32,589 nucleotides of DNA from Peptococcaceae bacterium (GTDB lineage: Bacteria > Bacillota > Peptococcia > Peptococcales > Peptococcaceae). Every line of letters begins with the position of its first letter. The stretch's first letter is position 1. Shown here piece by piece: positions 7,736 through 14,878 of this stretch. Below the pieces are notes generated by a model. That model was not told the origin of the DNA. It ran no database searches and saw only the letters and a list, made by a program, of their open reading frames with translations. Location of the stretch: NCBI GenBank assembly GCA_900756555.1, contig CAAEKP010000155.1, positions 1 to 32,589 on the forward strand. Reading direction: 5' to 3'. The position numbers were made by a program, and so were the translations under genes.

Positions 7736-7822
7736 AGTATACTTAAAAATTGCAAATAAGTCAATAAATTTGCGGAAAAATTGCAAATAATAGTTGACGA
7801 ACGGGAACAAACATGATACTAT
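7736..7822. promoter_or_regulatory. Divergent promoters with paired 15-bp operator repeats
   Basis: Minus strand (XRE gene): -35 TTGACT (7759-7764), 17 bp, -10 TATACT (7736-7741). Plus strand (primase-like gene): -35 TTGACG (7794-7799), 17 bp, -10 TACTAT (7817-7822). AAAAATTGCAAATAA occurs at 7745-7759, within the minus-strand spacer, and again at 7776-7790, next to the plus-strand -35. The copies are 31 bp apart, about three helical turns. ATTTGC at 7768-7773 adds an inverted half-site. Confidence 0.82.
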
Positions 7823-7916
7823 GGTAAAAACAGGATAGCAAAATAAGTGCAAAATATTAAATGAAAATTGCAAAAAAGAGAAACGGATTCAGTTTGTGTT
7901 TAGAAAGGAGCTTACT

Positions 7917-10082
7917 ATGAACCCATCAAACAGCAGTTTATTTACTCAGGTTAAAGCAGTGGTGTCCATGCAGGACGCTGTGCGCTTTTGCGGGCTGGAG
8001 CCGCCTATGCGGGGCAATATGCGCTGCCCCTTTCATGATGACCACAATCCCAGCCTGACCCTCTATGCCGATAACTATTATTGCTGGGGCTGCGGCGCTC
8101 ATGGCGATGTGATTGACTTTACCGCCCGCCATTTTCGCATTACCCAGTTAGAGGCTGCCAGACGGCTGGCCTCCTATGCCGGATTGGAAAATCCTGCGGC
8201 AGATCACACAATGCCAACGCATACACCGGCGCTGCCGGCGCCCGTTGAGCCAACTATGCATGAATTATTGCAGCAGGCCGGGCCTACCAGCAGCAAACAT
8301 ATTTTGCTGTATTGCGTGGAGAAGGGCGAGCCGTTTCCGCCGGAGCTGTTTGCTTTTTTGAGCAATATGGAAAACGGTGTGGAGCGGCAGGCATTTCTGG
8401 CAGAGCTGCGGCAAATCTGCCGGGAGCAGCAGCGGCTGACCAAATTTAATCAGGCGCTGAACCAGTGGATTAAGCAGCAGCGCGCCGGCACATTGGAAGA
8501 ACAGAACTGCACCGCCTTTACCGATGCACCGCTGGTGCTGCGCTGCGGCAGTTGGATGGCCGACGACAGCGGCGTGTATCTGAACGAGCTGCAAAAGGAT
8601 GGCACGGTGCGCCGTCTGGTGGCTTGCAGCCATCCCATTTTGCCGGTACGGCGGCTGGTGAATGTGCAGAGCGGCGAAGAAAAACTGGAACTGGCTTTTT
8701 ATCGGGACGATAACTGGAACACGCTGATTGTGCCTTGTCAGATTTGTTATAATCAGCAGCAGATTACCATGCTGGCCCGCATGGGTGTGCTGGTGAGCAG
8801 CGAGAGCGCCCGTTATCTGGTGCGCTATCTGCTGGATGTGGTCAGCGCCAATCAGCAGGCCACAGAGCAAAGTCAGGCGCTGCCACGGGTGGAAAGCCTG
8901 AGTCAGCTGGGCTGGCATGGGGAGCAGTTCTGCCCGTACACCAGCCCTTGCGTGTGCGATACCAGCCAGGAGTTTATGCATCTGTATCGCCAGCTGCACA
9001 GCGCTGGTGAGCAGGAGGTGTGGTATGAGCTGGTGCGGGCTCTGCGGCAGGGGGAACAGGGTGTGGCTATCCGCATGATTATGGCGGCATCACTGTCCAG
9101 CGTGCTGCTGGAACCGCTGGGTGCGTTGCCTTATATCTTTCATATCTGGGGCAATCCTGAGCAGGGCGCACTGCTGCGCACCATGCACATGACGCCCAAC
9201 GCCATGGCGCGTACCGCGGCCTTTTTGCATAATCTGCCGCTGGCTGCCGATGAACTGCAGCAGGTGCAGAATGTGCCTGTGGACTGGAACAGCATGGTAA
9301 TGTATTTAACCGAAGGCATGGATAAGAGCCGCGCCAAAGCCGAGGGCGGCATTGAAACGCTGCTGACCTGGCAGAACTGTTTTCTGTTCACCGGCGAGCA
9401 GCCCTTGCTGGATCGTAAATCCGGCGGCGGCACGCACAATCGCGTGTTGGAGCTGCGGGTGGATAAGCCGCTGTTTCCGTCCGGTTTTACGGTGTCCAAC
9501 ATTTTGCGGGAGCATTATGGCTGGGCGGGCAAACAGTTTGTGCAGTATGTGCAGGCCTTATCGCCGCAGCGTCTGCGGCAGCGGTTTGCCATGCTGCAGC
9601 AGGAAATCCTGCGGGACTGCAACACCAGCGAGAAGCAGGCAGCCAGTATGGCGGCGCTGCTATTGGCCGATGACCTGGCCTGTGAGAGCATCTTTGCCGG
9701 GGAAGAACCCTTGCAGATAGCGGATGTGCAGCCTTATTTGCAGAGCAAAGAAGAAATAGATGTGGCAGCGCGGGCTTACGAGTGGTGCTGCAACTGGGTT
9801 GCCGCCAATCCTACGCGGTTTCAGCGCAATCAGTACGGTGAGCTGTGGGGCAAAATTGCCGATGACGGCAGCTATGTTATGGTCAATCGCAATGTGCTGG
9901 CTGACCATCTGGAGCGCAACGGCTACAACTACACCGCCACCCTGCGCCAGTGGGACGAAAAAGGCTGGGTGGAACGTACCTCGCAGGGTAAATTCGTACA
10001 CTCTGCATCGGTATATAGTATGCGAGGCAGTTTTGTAAAAATAAAATTGCCGGAAATTGTTTTGTTAGATGCTGTTTCGTAA
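7917..10082 (+). CDS. CHC2 zinc-finger/DUF927 primase-helicase-like protein lacking Walker A
   Basis: A 721-residue protein. Residues 20-90 are a CHC2 primase zinc finger with C37, H40, C56 and C59 (RCPFHDDHNPSL, YYCWGCGAHGDVIDF). From about residue 190 it resembles DUF927, the helicase-like module of plasmid and phage replication proteins: LGWHGEQF, LPYIFHIWG (404-412), LPLAADEL (440-447, Walker B) and FLFTGEQPLLDRKSGGGTHNRVLELR. The usual P-loop GKT/GKS after FHIWG is absent; the chain runs straight into GNPEQGALLRTM, as if about 20 residues were lost, so ATP hydrolysis is doubtful. No catalytic TOPRIM primase core is evident. The ATG at 7917 follows GAAAGGAG. Immediately downstream lies the TCCAACC array. 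Replication initiation or regulation is the best guess; the exact role is unknown. Confidence 0.82.
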   Translation: MNPSNSSLFTQVKAVVSMQDAVRFCGLEPPMRGNMRCPFHDDHNPSLTLYADNYYCWGCGAHGDVIDFTARHFRITQLEAARRLASYAGLENPAADHTMPTHTPALPAPVEPTMHELLQQAGPTSSKHILLYCVEKGEPFPPELFAFLSNMENGVERQAFLAELRQICREQQRLTKFNQALNQWIKQQRAGTLEEQNCTAFTDAPLVLRCGSWMADDSGVYLNELQKDGTVRRLVACSHPILPVRRLVNVQSGEEKLELAFYRDDNWNTLIVPCQICYNQQQITMLARMGVLVSSESARYLVRYLLDVVSANQQATEQSQALPRVESLSQLGWHGEQFCPYTSPCVCDTSQEFMHLYRQLHSAGEQEVWYELVRALRQGEQGVAIRMIMAASLSSVLLEPLGALPYIFHIWGNPEQGALLRTMHMTPNAMARTAAFLHNLPLAADELQQVQNVPVDWNSMVMYLTEGMDKSRAKAEGGIETLLTWQNCFLFTGEQPLLDRKSGGGTHNRVLELRVDKPLFPSGFTVSNILREHYGWAGKQFVQYVQALSPQRLRQRFAMLQQEILRDCNTSEKQAASMAALLLADDLACESIFAGEEPLQIADVQPYLQSKEEIDVAARAYEWCCNWVAANPTRFQRNQYGELWGKIADDGSYVMVNRNVLADHLERNGYNYTATLRQWDEKGWVERTSQGKFVHSASVYSMRGSFVKIKLPEIVLLDAVS

Positions 10083-10086
10083 AAAA

Positions 10087-10358
10087 TCCAACCTTAAAAA
10101 TAACAGGTTGGACAAAAGGTTGGACTTTTTATCGGTCAACCAATAGGGTTACAGGGAAAAATCCAACCTTCCAACCAGTCCAACCCAGTTATAGGGGTTT
10201 TAAAGAAAAAAAGAAAATAGATTATTTTTTCTTTATATAGATCTATCTATAAAAATTAGGTTGGAAGGTTGGAGAAATGCTGGAAAAGGTATTGGTTAAG
10301 CTAAAAAAAATCCAACCTCAGCAAAAAACAAGGTTGGACATGGTTGGATTTGGTTGGA
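10087..10358. repeat. Iteron-like array of 12 GGTTGGA/TCCAACC heptamers around an AT-rich core (candidate origin)
   Basis: Perfect heptamers start at 10087(-), 10106(+), 10118(+), 10162(-), 10170(-), 10179(-), 10259(+), 10267(+), 10311(-), 10332(+), 10342(+) and 10352(+). Within clusters they are spaced 8-12 bp. The three minus-oriented copies at 10162-10185 and the two plus-oriented copies at 10259-10273 flank a very AT-rich stretch (10199-10257) with a central ATAGATCTAT palindrome. Some copies pair as hairpins (10087/10106 and 10311/10332). No convincing gene lies in 10083-10440. The arrangement resembles plasmid iterons beside a DNA-unwinding element; function is inference. Confidence 0.72.
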
Positions 10359-10442
10359 GAAATACTCAGAACCTGCCGCAAAAAGGAAGGAGCGATATCT
10401 TTTTTACTTTCTGCATACTTACGCCATGGTGCGGAATAGGAT

Positions 10443-10471
10443 TTGACACAACAGCGGGAACATACTAAAAT
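10443..10471 (+). promoter_or_regulatory. ilvE promoter
   Basis: -35 TTGACA (10443-10448), a 17-bp spacer and -10 TAAAAT (10466-10471), about 60 bases upstream of the ilvE start. It lies outside the heptamer array, so ilvE has its own promoter. Confidence 0.82.
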
Positions 10472-10534
10472 AGAACTAATACACATCAATACGATGATGA
10501 ATAGGCATGATGCATTTGATATGGAGGGGTTATT

Positions 10535-11554
10535 ATGAAAAATATGGATTGGGCAAGTCTGGGGTTTGAATATATGCAGACGGATAAACGTTATGTGTCC
10601 CACTACAAGGATGGCAAATGGGATGAAGGGCAGCTGACCACCGATGCTAACGTAGTGATAAACGAATGTGCCGGCATTCTGCAATATTGTCAGGAATGCT
10701 TTGAAGGGCTGAAAGCTTACAGAACAGAAGACGGCAGTATTGTCACCTTCCGTCCTGATTTGAACGCAGAACGCATGATGGATTCTGCTGCTCGTCTGGA
10801 AATGCCACAGTTCCCAAAAGAACGGTTTCTGGAAGCAGTGGACGCAGTGGTAAAAGCCAATGCGGACTGGGTACCGCCTTATGGCAGCGGCGCCACCTTC
10901 TATCTGCGTCCGTATATGTTTGCGTCCGGCCCGGTGATTGGCGTACATCCGGCCAGTGAATATCAGTTCCGTGTGTTCGGCACACCAGTAGGCCCATACT
11001 TTAAAGGCGGCGTAAAACCACTGACCTTGTGTGTCAGCGATTTTGACCGCGCCGCGCCAAACGGCACAGGCCATGTAAAAGCCGGTTTGAACTATGCCAT
11101 GAGTATGCACGCGTCCATGGTGGCGCATGCCAATGGCTTTGATGAAAATATGTTCCTGGATCCACGCACCAGAACTTACATTGAAGAAACAGGCGGCGCG
11201 AACTTCCTGTTCATCACCAAAGACAACGAAGTGGTAACACCGCAGTCTAATTCCATTCTGCCATCCATCACCCGCCGGTCTCTGGTATATGTGGCAGAAC
11301 ATTATCTGGGCTTAAAAGTAACCCAGCGTCCGGTTGCTCTGGCTGAACTGGCCGACTTTGCTGAATGCGGTCTGTGCGGCACCGCTGCTGTTATCTCTCC
11401 AGTTGGCAAGGTGGTAGATCACGGCAAAGAAATCTGCCTGCCAAGTGGCATGACCGAAATGGGCCCAATTACCAAAAAGCTGTATGATACCTTAACGGGC
11501 ATTCAGATGGGAAGGGTTGAGGCGCCGGAAGGGTGGATTCGCAGGATTCAGTAG
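10535..11554 (+). CDS. ilvE: Branched-chain amino acid aminotransferase
   Basis: A 339-residue fold-type IV PLP enzyme that interconverts leucine, isoleucine and valine with their 2-oxo acids, using glutamate/2-oxoglutarate. It is of the longer type II (BCAT-like) group: CFEGLKAYRTEDG, FRPDLNAERM, ATFYLRPYMFASGP and GPYFKGG near the middle, the PLP lysine in GHVKAGLNYA, then YIEETGGANFLFI and TPQSNSILPSITRRSL, and ECGLCGTAAVISPVG near the end. The ATG at 10535 follows GGAGGGG. It stands alone, with no other ilv genes, and is followed by a palindromic repeat rather than another enzyme gene. Confidence 0.97.
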   Translation: MKNMDWASLGFEYMQTDKRYVSHYKDGKWDEGQLTTDANVVINECAGILQYCQECFEGLKAYRTEDGSIVTFRPDLNAERMMDSAARLEMPQFPKERFLEAVDAVVKANADWVPPYGSGATFYLRPYMFASGPVIGVHPASEYQFRVFGTPVGPYFKGGVKPLTLCVSDFDRAAPNGTGHVKAGLNYAMSMHASMVAHANGFDENMFLDPRTRTYIEETGGANFLFITKDNEVVTPQSNSILPSITRRSLVYVAEHYLGLKVTQRPVALAELADFAECGLCGTAAVISPVGKVVDHGKEICLPSGMTEMGPITKKLYDTLTGIQMGRVEAPEGWIRRIQ

Positions 11555-11564
11555 CAGACTGGTC

Positions 11565-11667
11565 TTTTTTCCGCATAGCTGCGTTGTTTTGAAAATTGCT
11601 GGCTCACATACCGTCTGTATAGATTCGCTTCGCAATTTTCAAAGCCGCCTTGCTCTGCGAAAAAAAT
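11565..11667. repeat. Palindromic intergenic repeat, full copy
   Basis: The left arm (11565-11599, starting TTTTTTCCGCATAGCTG) is the imperfect reverse complement of the right arm (11632-11667, ending CTCTGCGAAAAAAA), with GAAAATTGC/GCAATTTTC perfect at the centre of the arms. The left arm recurs at 4651-4695. A degenerate third left arm, TTTCCGCATGGCGGTGTTGG, lies at 11692-11711. It resembles REP/BIME-like elements and could also act as the ilvE terminator. Confidence 0.78.
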
Positions 11668-11748
11668 CCTGCGTCTGCGGCATGAGCAGTGTTTCCGCAT
11701 GGCGGTGTTGGTTTGAAATTTTGTTTTTCTTTGAAAGGGGTTAGTCTC

Positions 11749-11907
11749 ATGACTGGTTTAAAGATGGAATTGCTTGGTATTAGTTTTATTCTCTGGGGTA
11801 TTGCCATGAGCATGAACAGTTTTTATGGGATGCTGGGCGGCGCTGTTGGATTTGGTGTTGTTGTGGGCGGCTGCTTTTACAGAGGAAAGAACAAGGACGA
11901 TAAATAA
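11749..11907 (+). CDS. Small hydrophobic membrane protein
   Basis: A 52-residue open frame starting at the ATG at 11749, 8 bases after AAAGGGG. It has two hydrophobic stretches (MELLGISFILWGIAMSM and MLGGAVGFGVVVGGCFY) joined by a short turn, and a charged end RGKNKDDK. This pattern fits a two-helix membrane microprotein. I do not recognise a family. A strong terminator follows at once, which supports its being a real transcription unit. Confidence 0.6.
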   Translation: MTGLKMELLGISFILWGIAMSMNSFYGMLGGAVGFGVVVGGCFYRGKNKDDK

Positions 11908-11921
11908 AGCTGGACTGAAAT

Positions 11922-11967
11922 AAAAAGCCGTGTGCGCAGTTTGTGAAACTGTGTACGCGGCTTTTTT
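11922..11967 (+). terminator. Intrinsic terminator after the small membrane protein
   Basis: AAAAAGCCG...CGCAGTTTGTGAAACTG...CGCGGCTTTTTT forms a long, nearly perfect stem followed by a T run. Confidence 0.9.
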
Positions 11968-12068
11968 GCAGCTGAGGGGAAAGTCATGCGTTATGTGCAT
12001 GGCAGGAAACAGCTTTTGTTGAGAAGCAGTGCTTTTGGCAAGAAAGCCTGACACGGCTGTGCGAACCC

Positions 12069-12917
12069 TTAATAAGTCCGCAGTGTTACCGTGATAACTT
12101 CCGGTCGATTGTTCACCCGCATTGGGATGATGCTGTTGCCCAGGCCGCGGCTGACTATCATTTGCGTGCCGTTAAGGGTGTACAGGCCGGAGGTGTATTC
12201 CGGCAGCAATCCCTGATTGGGCGCTACAAAGCCTTTTTGCAGAAAGCGGAATTGTCCGCCGTGGGCGTGACCGCTGAGAGCCAGCTGTACGTTGGTCTGT
12301 GCATACAGCGGCAGGTCCGGGCGATGCGCCAGAAGGATGGTGTAGTCGGTCACGTCATCGGTCAGGCGATGGAGTTCTGTCAGGAGCGCTTGCCCGTCAC
12401 CGCCGAAAAAGCTGGGGTCGTTGATGCCGCAGAGCTGGATGGCGCTGTCCTCCCTGGTGATGGCAGTGCGTTTGTTATCCAGCAGGATAACGCCTGCTGT
12501 TTCCATGCGCTGCTGAAGCCGGGCGTATTGCTCTGGTTTGCGCGCTTCGTGATTGCCGGGCACATAGTAAACAGGGGCAAGTTTCACTGCGCCGTGGATA
12601 AATTCCATAGACGGCTCCAGGTCTGTATGGTAGGAGTCAAAAAAATCACCGGTGATGACGATGATATCGGGCTGCTGCTGTGCGACGGTATCCAGCAGGC
12701 GCTGCTGCGCGTGACCGAAGCGGGTGTTGTGCAGGTCGGAAATCTGCACAATGGTGAAATCCTGAAAAGCCGCGGGCAGCTTGTTATCGCGCACAGTGAT
12801 GTGGGTGGTCTGCAAGGCGGTGTTGCCCCAGTAGAGATAACCGCCCGCTGTGAACAGCAGCAGGATAAGAACAGTCAGAAGCTTTTTTCTGCGTATCTGT
12901 GAAAGGAAGTGTTTCAT
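12069..12917 (-). CDS. Membrane-anchored metallophosphoesterase (YkuE/YaeI-like)
   Basis: A 282-residue calcineurin-like phosphoesterase. The N terminus has basic residues and one membrane helix (LLTVLILLLFTAGGYLYWG), which places the catalytic domain outside the membrane. Metal motifs in order are ISDLHN, TGDFFDSYH, VPGNHE, AHRPDLP and SGHAHGGQF, all intact. YkuE-like relatives act on UDP-linked or lipid-linked phosphates. The ATG at 12917 follows GAAAGGA and overlaps the stop of the HxlR gene as ATGA, so the two genes are translationally coupled. The physiological substrate is not evident. Confidence 0.92.
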   Translation of the reverse strand: MKHFLSQIRRKKLLTVLILLLFTAGGYLYWGNTALQTTHITVRDNKLPAAFQDFTIVQISDLHNTRFGHAQQRLLDTVAQQQPDIIVITGDFFDSYHTDLEPSMEFIHGAVKLAPVYYVPGNHEARKPEQYARLQQRMETAGVILLDNKRTAITREDSAIQLCGINDPSFFGGDGQALLTELHRLTDDVTDYTILLAHRPDLPLYAQTNVQLALSGHAHGGQFRFLQKGFVAPNQGLLPEYTSGLYTLNGTQMIVSRGLGNSIIPMRVNNRPEVITVTLRTY

Positions 12918-13291
12918 GGCAAATCCTTTCCGTTCTGGGTCTGCCTGCTCTGTGCGGGGCAGATGCCGTCCTGCTGCAAATATTGACCGCCCCAGTCGCA
13001 CATGGCTTGCAGCACAGGAATGATGGTGCGGCCAAAGTCGGATAACTGATATTCCACCTTGGGCGGTACCACAGGATAAACTGTGCGGATGATAAGTTTA
13101 TCGGCTTCCAGCTCCCGCAGCTGTTGGGTCAGCATTTTAGCGGTAGCCTGCGGCAATCGTTTTTGCAGCTGATTAAAGCGCAGTGTTTTGTCGATGAGAT
13201 GCCAGAGAATCAGCGCTTTGTATTTGCCGCCAATCAGCTGAAGTGTGGCTTCTACGGGGCAGTGAATCTGGCTTGGACAGATGGTGGACAT
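12914..13291 (-). CDS. HxlR-family transcriptional regulator
   Basis: A 125-residue winged-helix protein with the HxlR layout: CPVEATLQLIGGKYKALILWHLI, RFNQLQKRLPQATAKMLTQQLRELEADKLI and PPKVEYQLSDFGRTIIPVLQAMCDWG. Cysteines at 5 and 11 precede the DNA-binding domain and two more lie near the C terminus, so thiol-based sensing is possible. The ATG at 13291 follows AAAGGAG. An inverted repeat sits within its own promoter spacer. It is divergent from the nitroreductase at 13504; HxlR proteins often regulate adjacent nitroreductases, so it probably controls both that gene and the coupled phosphoesterase. Confidence 0.93.
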   Translation of the reverse strand: MSTICPSQIHCPVEATLQLIGGKYKALILWHLIDKTLRFNQLQKRLPQATAKMLTQQLRELEADKLIIRTVYPVVPPKVEYQLSDFGRTIIPVLQAMCDWGGQYLQQDGICPAQSRQTQNGKDLP

Positions 13292-13322
13292 AGGTGAGCT
13301 CCTTTACAGTATCGTTTTGGGT

Positions 13323-13352
13323 AGTATATTACAAGAAAGTGCATTCTTGCAA
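13323..13352 (-). promoter_or_regulatory. HxlR promoter with operator in the spacer
   Basis: Minus strand -35 TTGCAA (13347-13352), 18 bp, -10 TATACT (13323-13328). The inverted repeat CAAGAA-6-TTCTTG (13332-13349) fills the spacer, a position suited to autorepression. Confidence 0.7.
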
Positions 13353-13503
13353 AAATAACTGGTAATGCTAAGATTATAGCATAAGTTTTGCAGCTGCTCA
13401 ACTTACATGGCAAAAATCAGATCGCGATGGGTTTTGCCAGCAGGATTATAGCAAGGCCATACAAGCATAATGTAAAACGATAACAGCGAAAGAAGGAATT
13501 ACA

Positions 13504-14040
13504 ATGAATTTTCTGGAGTTAGCAAAAAAACGGTATGCTGTGCGCAAATATACGGCGCAGCCTGTAGAGCCTGAGAAGGTGCGGCAGATTTTAGAAGCGG
13601 GGCGGGTGGCTCCCACCGGAGGCAATTTGCAGCCGCAGCGTCTGATTGTGGTGCAGCAGCGGGAAGGGTTGGCAAAGCTGCGTAAAGCGGCTAATATCTA
13701 TCAGGCGCCGTTGGCTGTCATAGTTTGTACCGATACCGCCCAAACCTGGACACGGCCGCAGGACGGCAAAAAACTAACGGATATTGATGCTTCTATCGTG
13801 ACGGACCACATGATGCTGCAAGCCACAGAGCTGGGGCTGGGCAGTGTGTGGATTTGCTGGTTTGATAAAGCAGTGCTGCGCAAAGAATTTGATTTGCCGG
13901 ATAACTGGGAGCCGGTCAATATTCTGGCATTGGGTTATGCCGATGGGGCGCCTCAGTCAATGCAGCGGCACAGCACCACACGCAAGCCGCTGAAAGAAAC
14001 GGTGTTTGACGAAGCGCTGCAAGGGTATGCGGCAGACTAA
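13504..14040 (+). CDS. Nitroreductase-family flavoprotein
   Basis: A 178-residue FMN-dependent oxidoreductase of the nitroreductase family, likely NAD(P)H-linked and reducing quinones, nitro compounds or similar. The N-terminal signature KKRYAVRKYTAQPVEPEKVRQILEAGRVAPTGGNLQPQRLIVV binds the flavin phosphate. AIVTDHMMLQATELGLGSVWICWF-like sequence follows (here ASIVTDHMMLQ), then VNILALGYADG. The ATG at 13504 follows GAAAGAAGG. It is divergent from an HxlR gene, which fits redox or quinone induction. The native substrate is unknown. Confidence 0.93.
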   Translation: MNFLELAKKRYAVRKYTAQPVEPEKVRQILEAGRVAPTGGNLQPQRLIVVQQREGLAKLRKAANIYQAPLAVIVCTDTAQTWTRPQDGKKLTDIDASIVTDHMMLQATELGLGSVWICWFDKAVLRKEFDLPDNWEPVNILALGYADGAPQSMQRHSTTRKPLKETVFDEALQGYAAD

Positions 14041-14096
14041 AAAAATATGACTGTCTGTGTCCATTTAAGTGATAAAATAAAACTATTAAATACCCA

Positions 14097-14125
14097 TTGA
14101 CTTGATAGGTTAAAAGAGAGATAAT
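14097..14125 (+). promoter_or_regulatory. sufCB promoter
   Basis: -35 TTGACT (14097-14102), 17 bp, -10 GATAAT (14120-14125), with the sufC start about 40 bases downstream. Confidence 0.75.
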
Positions 14126-14166
14126 GAAACCATCAAAAAATCGTGAAATTGATGGGGGAATATATT

Positions 14167-14877
14167 ATGCTGGAACTGAAAAAAATTACCTTTTCAGCGG
14201 ATGATAAAACCATTCTGCGTGATGTGGATCTGGTAGTGCCCGATGGTCAGCTGATGGCGATTACCGGCCCGAACGGCGGCGGCAAATCGACTCTGGCGCG
14301 CATTATTGCCGGGATTGAACAGCCGGACAGTGGTCAGATTTTATGGAATGGTCAGGATATCACCGGTCTGAATATTACAGAACGTGCGCGGCTTGGCCTG
14401 GGCTATGCCTTTCAGCAGCCGGTGCGGTTTCGGGGAATCTCAGTGTTTGAACTGCTTAAGCTGGCGGCCGGCGGCGATTTAACCATCTCGCAGGCCTGCG
14501 ACTATCTGAGCCAGGTGGGGTTGTGTGCGCGGGAATATGTGGACCGCATGGTGGATGCCAGTTTATCCGGCGGGGAACTGAAACGAATCGAGATTGCCAC
14601 CATTCTGGCCCGCAAGGTGAAAATGGCGGTGTTTGATGAGCCGGAGGCAGGCATTGACTTATGGAGCTTCCAGAATCTGATTCAGGTGTTTGAGGATTTA
14701 CAGAAAAAACAGCAGCAGTCCATTGTTATCATCTCTCACCAGGAACGGTTGCTGAACATTGCTGATAATATTGTAGTGATTGAAGGCGGACAGGTTGCCG
14801 CGCAGGGCGATGCACAGAAGCTGCTGCCAAACCTGCTGAACCAGAAGCCATGCTGCAAAGCAGGACGGGGGTGCTAA
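14167..14877 (+). CDS. sufC: SufC-like Fe-S assembly ABC ATPase
   Basis: A 236-residue ABC ATPase of the SufC type. Walker A is GPNGGGKST, the Q-loop region is GYAFQQPVRFRGISV, the signature is LSGGELKR, and Walker B is MAVFDEPEAGID, followed by the switch histidine in IISHQE. EPEAGID in place of EPDSGLD is typical of divergent SufC. The ATG at 14167 follows GGGGGA; an upstream GTG at 14143 is less likely. A Cys-rich tail (CCKAGRGC) is unusual for SufC. The next gene begins one base after the stop codon. Together they form the minimal SufBC scaffold that assembles iron-sulfur clusters. Confidence 0.93.
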   Translation: MLELKKITFSADDKTILRDVDLVVPDGQLMAITGPNGGGKSTLARIIAGIEQPDSGQILWNGQDITGLNITERARLGLGYAFQQPVRFRGISVFELLKLAAGGDLTISQACDYLSQVGLCAREYVDRMVDASLSGGELKRIEIATILARKVKMAVFDEPEAGIDLWSFQNLIQVFEDLQKKQQQSIVIISHQERLLNIADNIVVIEGGQVAAQGDAQKLLPNLLNQKPCCKAGRGC

Positions 14878-14878
14878 C

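Noticed and set aside
7056..10360. Complete prophage or integrative element
   Set aside because: No integrase, structural, portal, relaxase or attachment sequences are visible. Only a regulator and one replication-like gene are present.
10301..11302. A 333-codon minus-strand frame
   Set aside because: It is antisense to ilvE and reads through the heptamer array. It is a by-product of ilvE codon usage.
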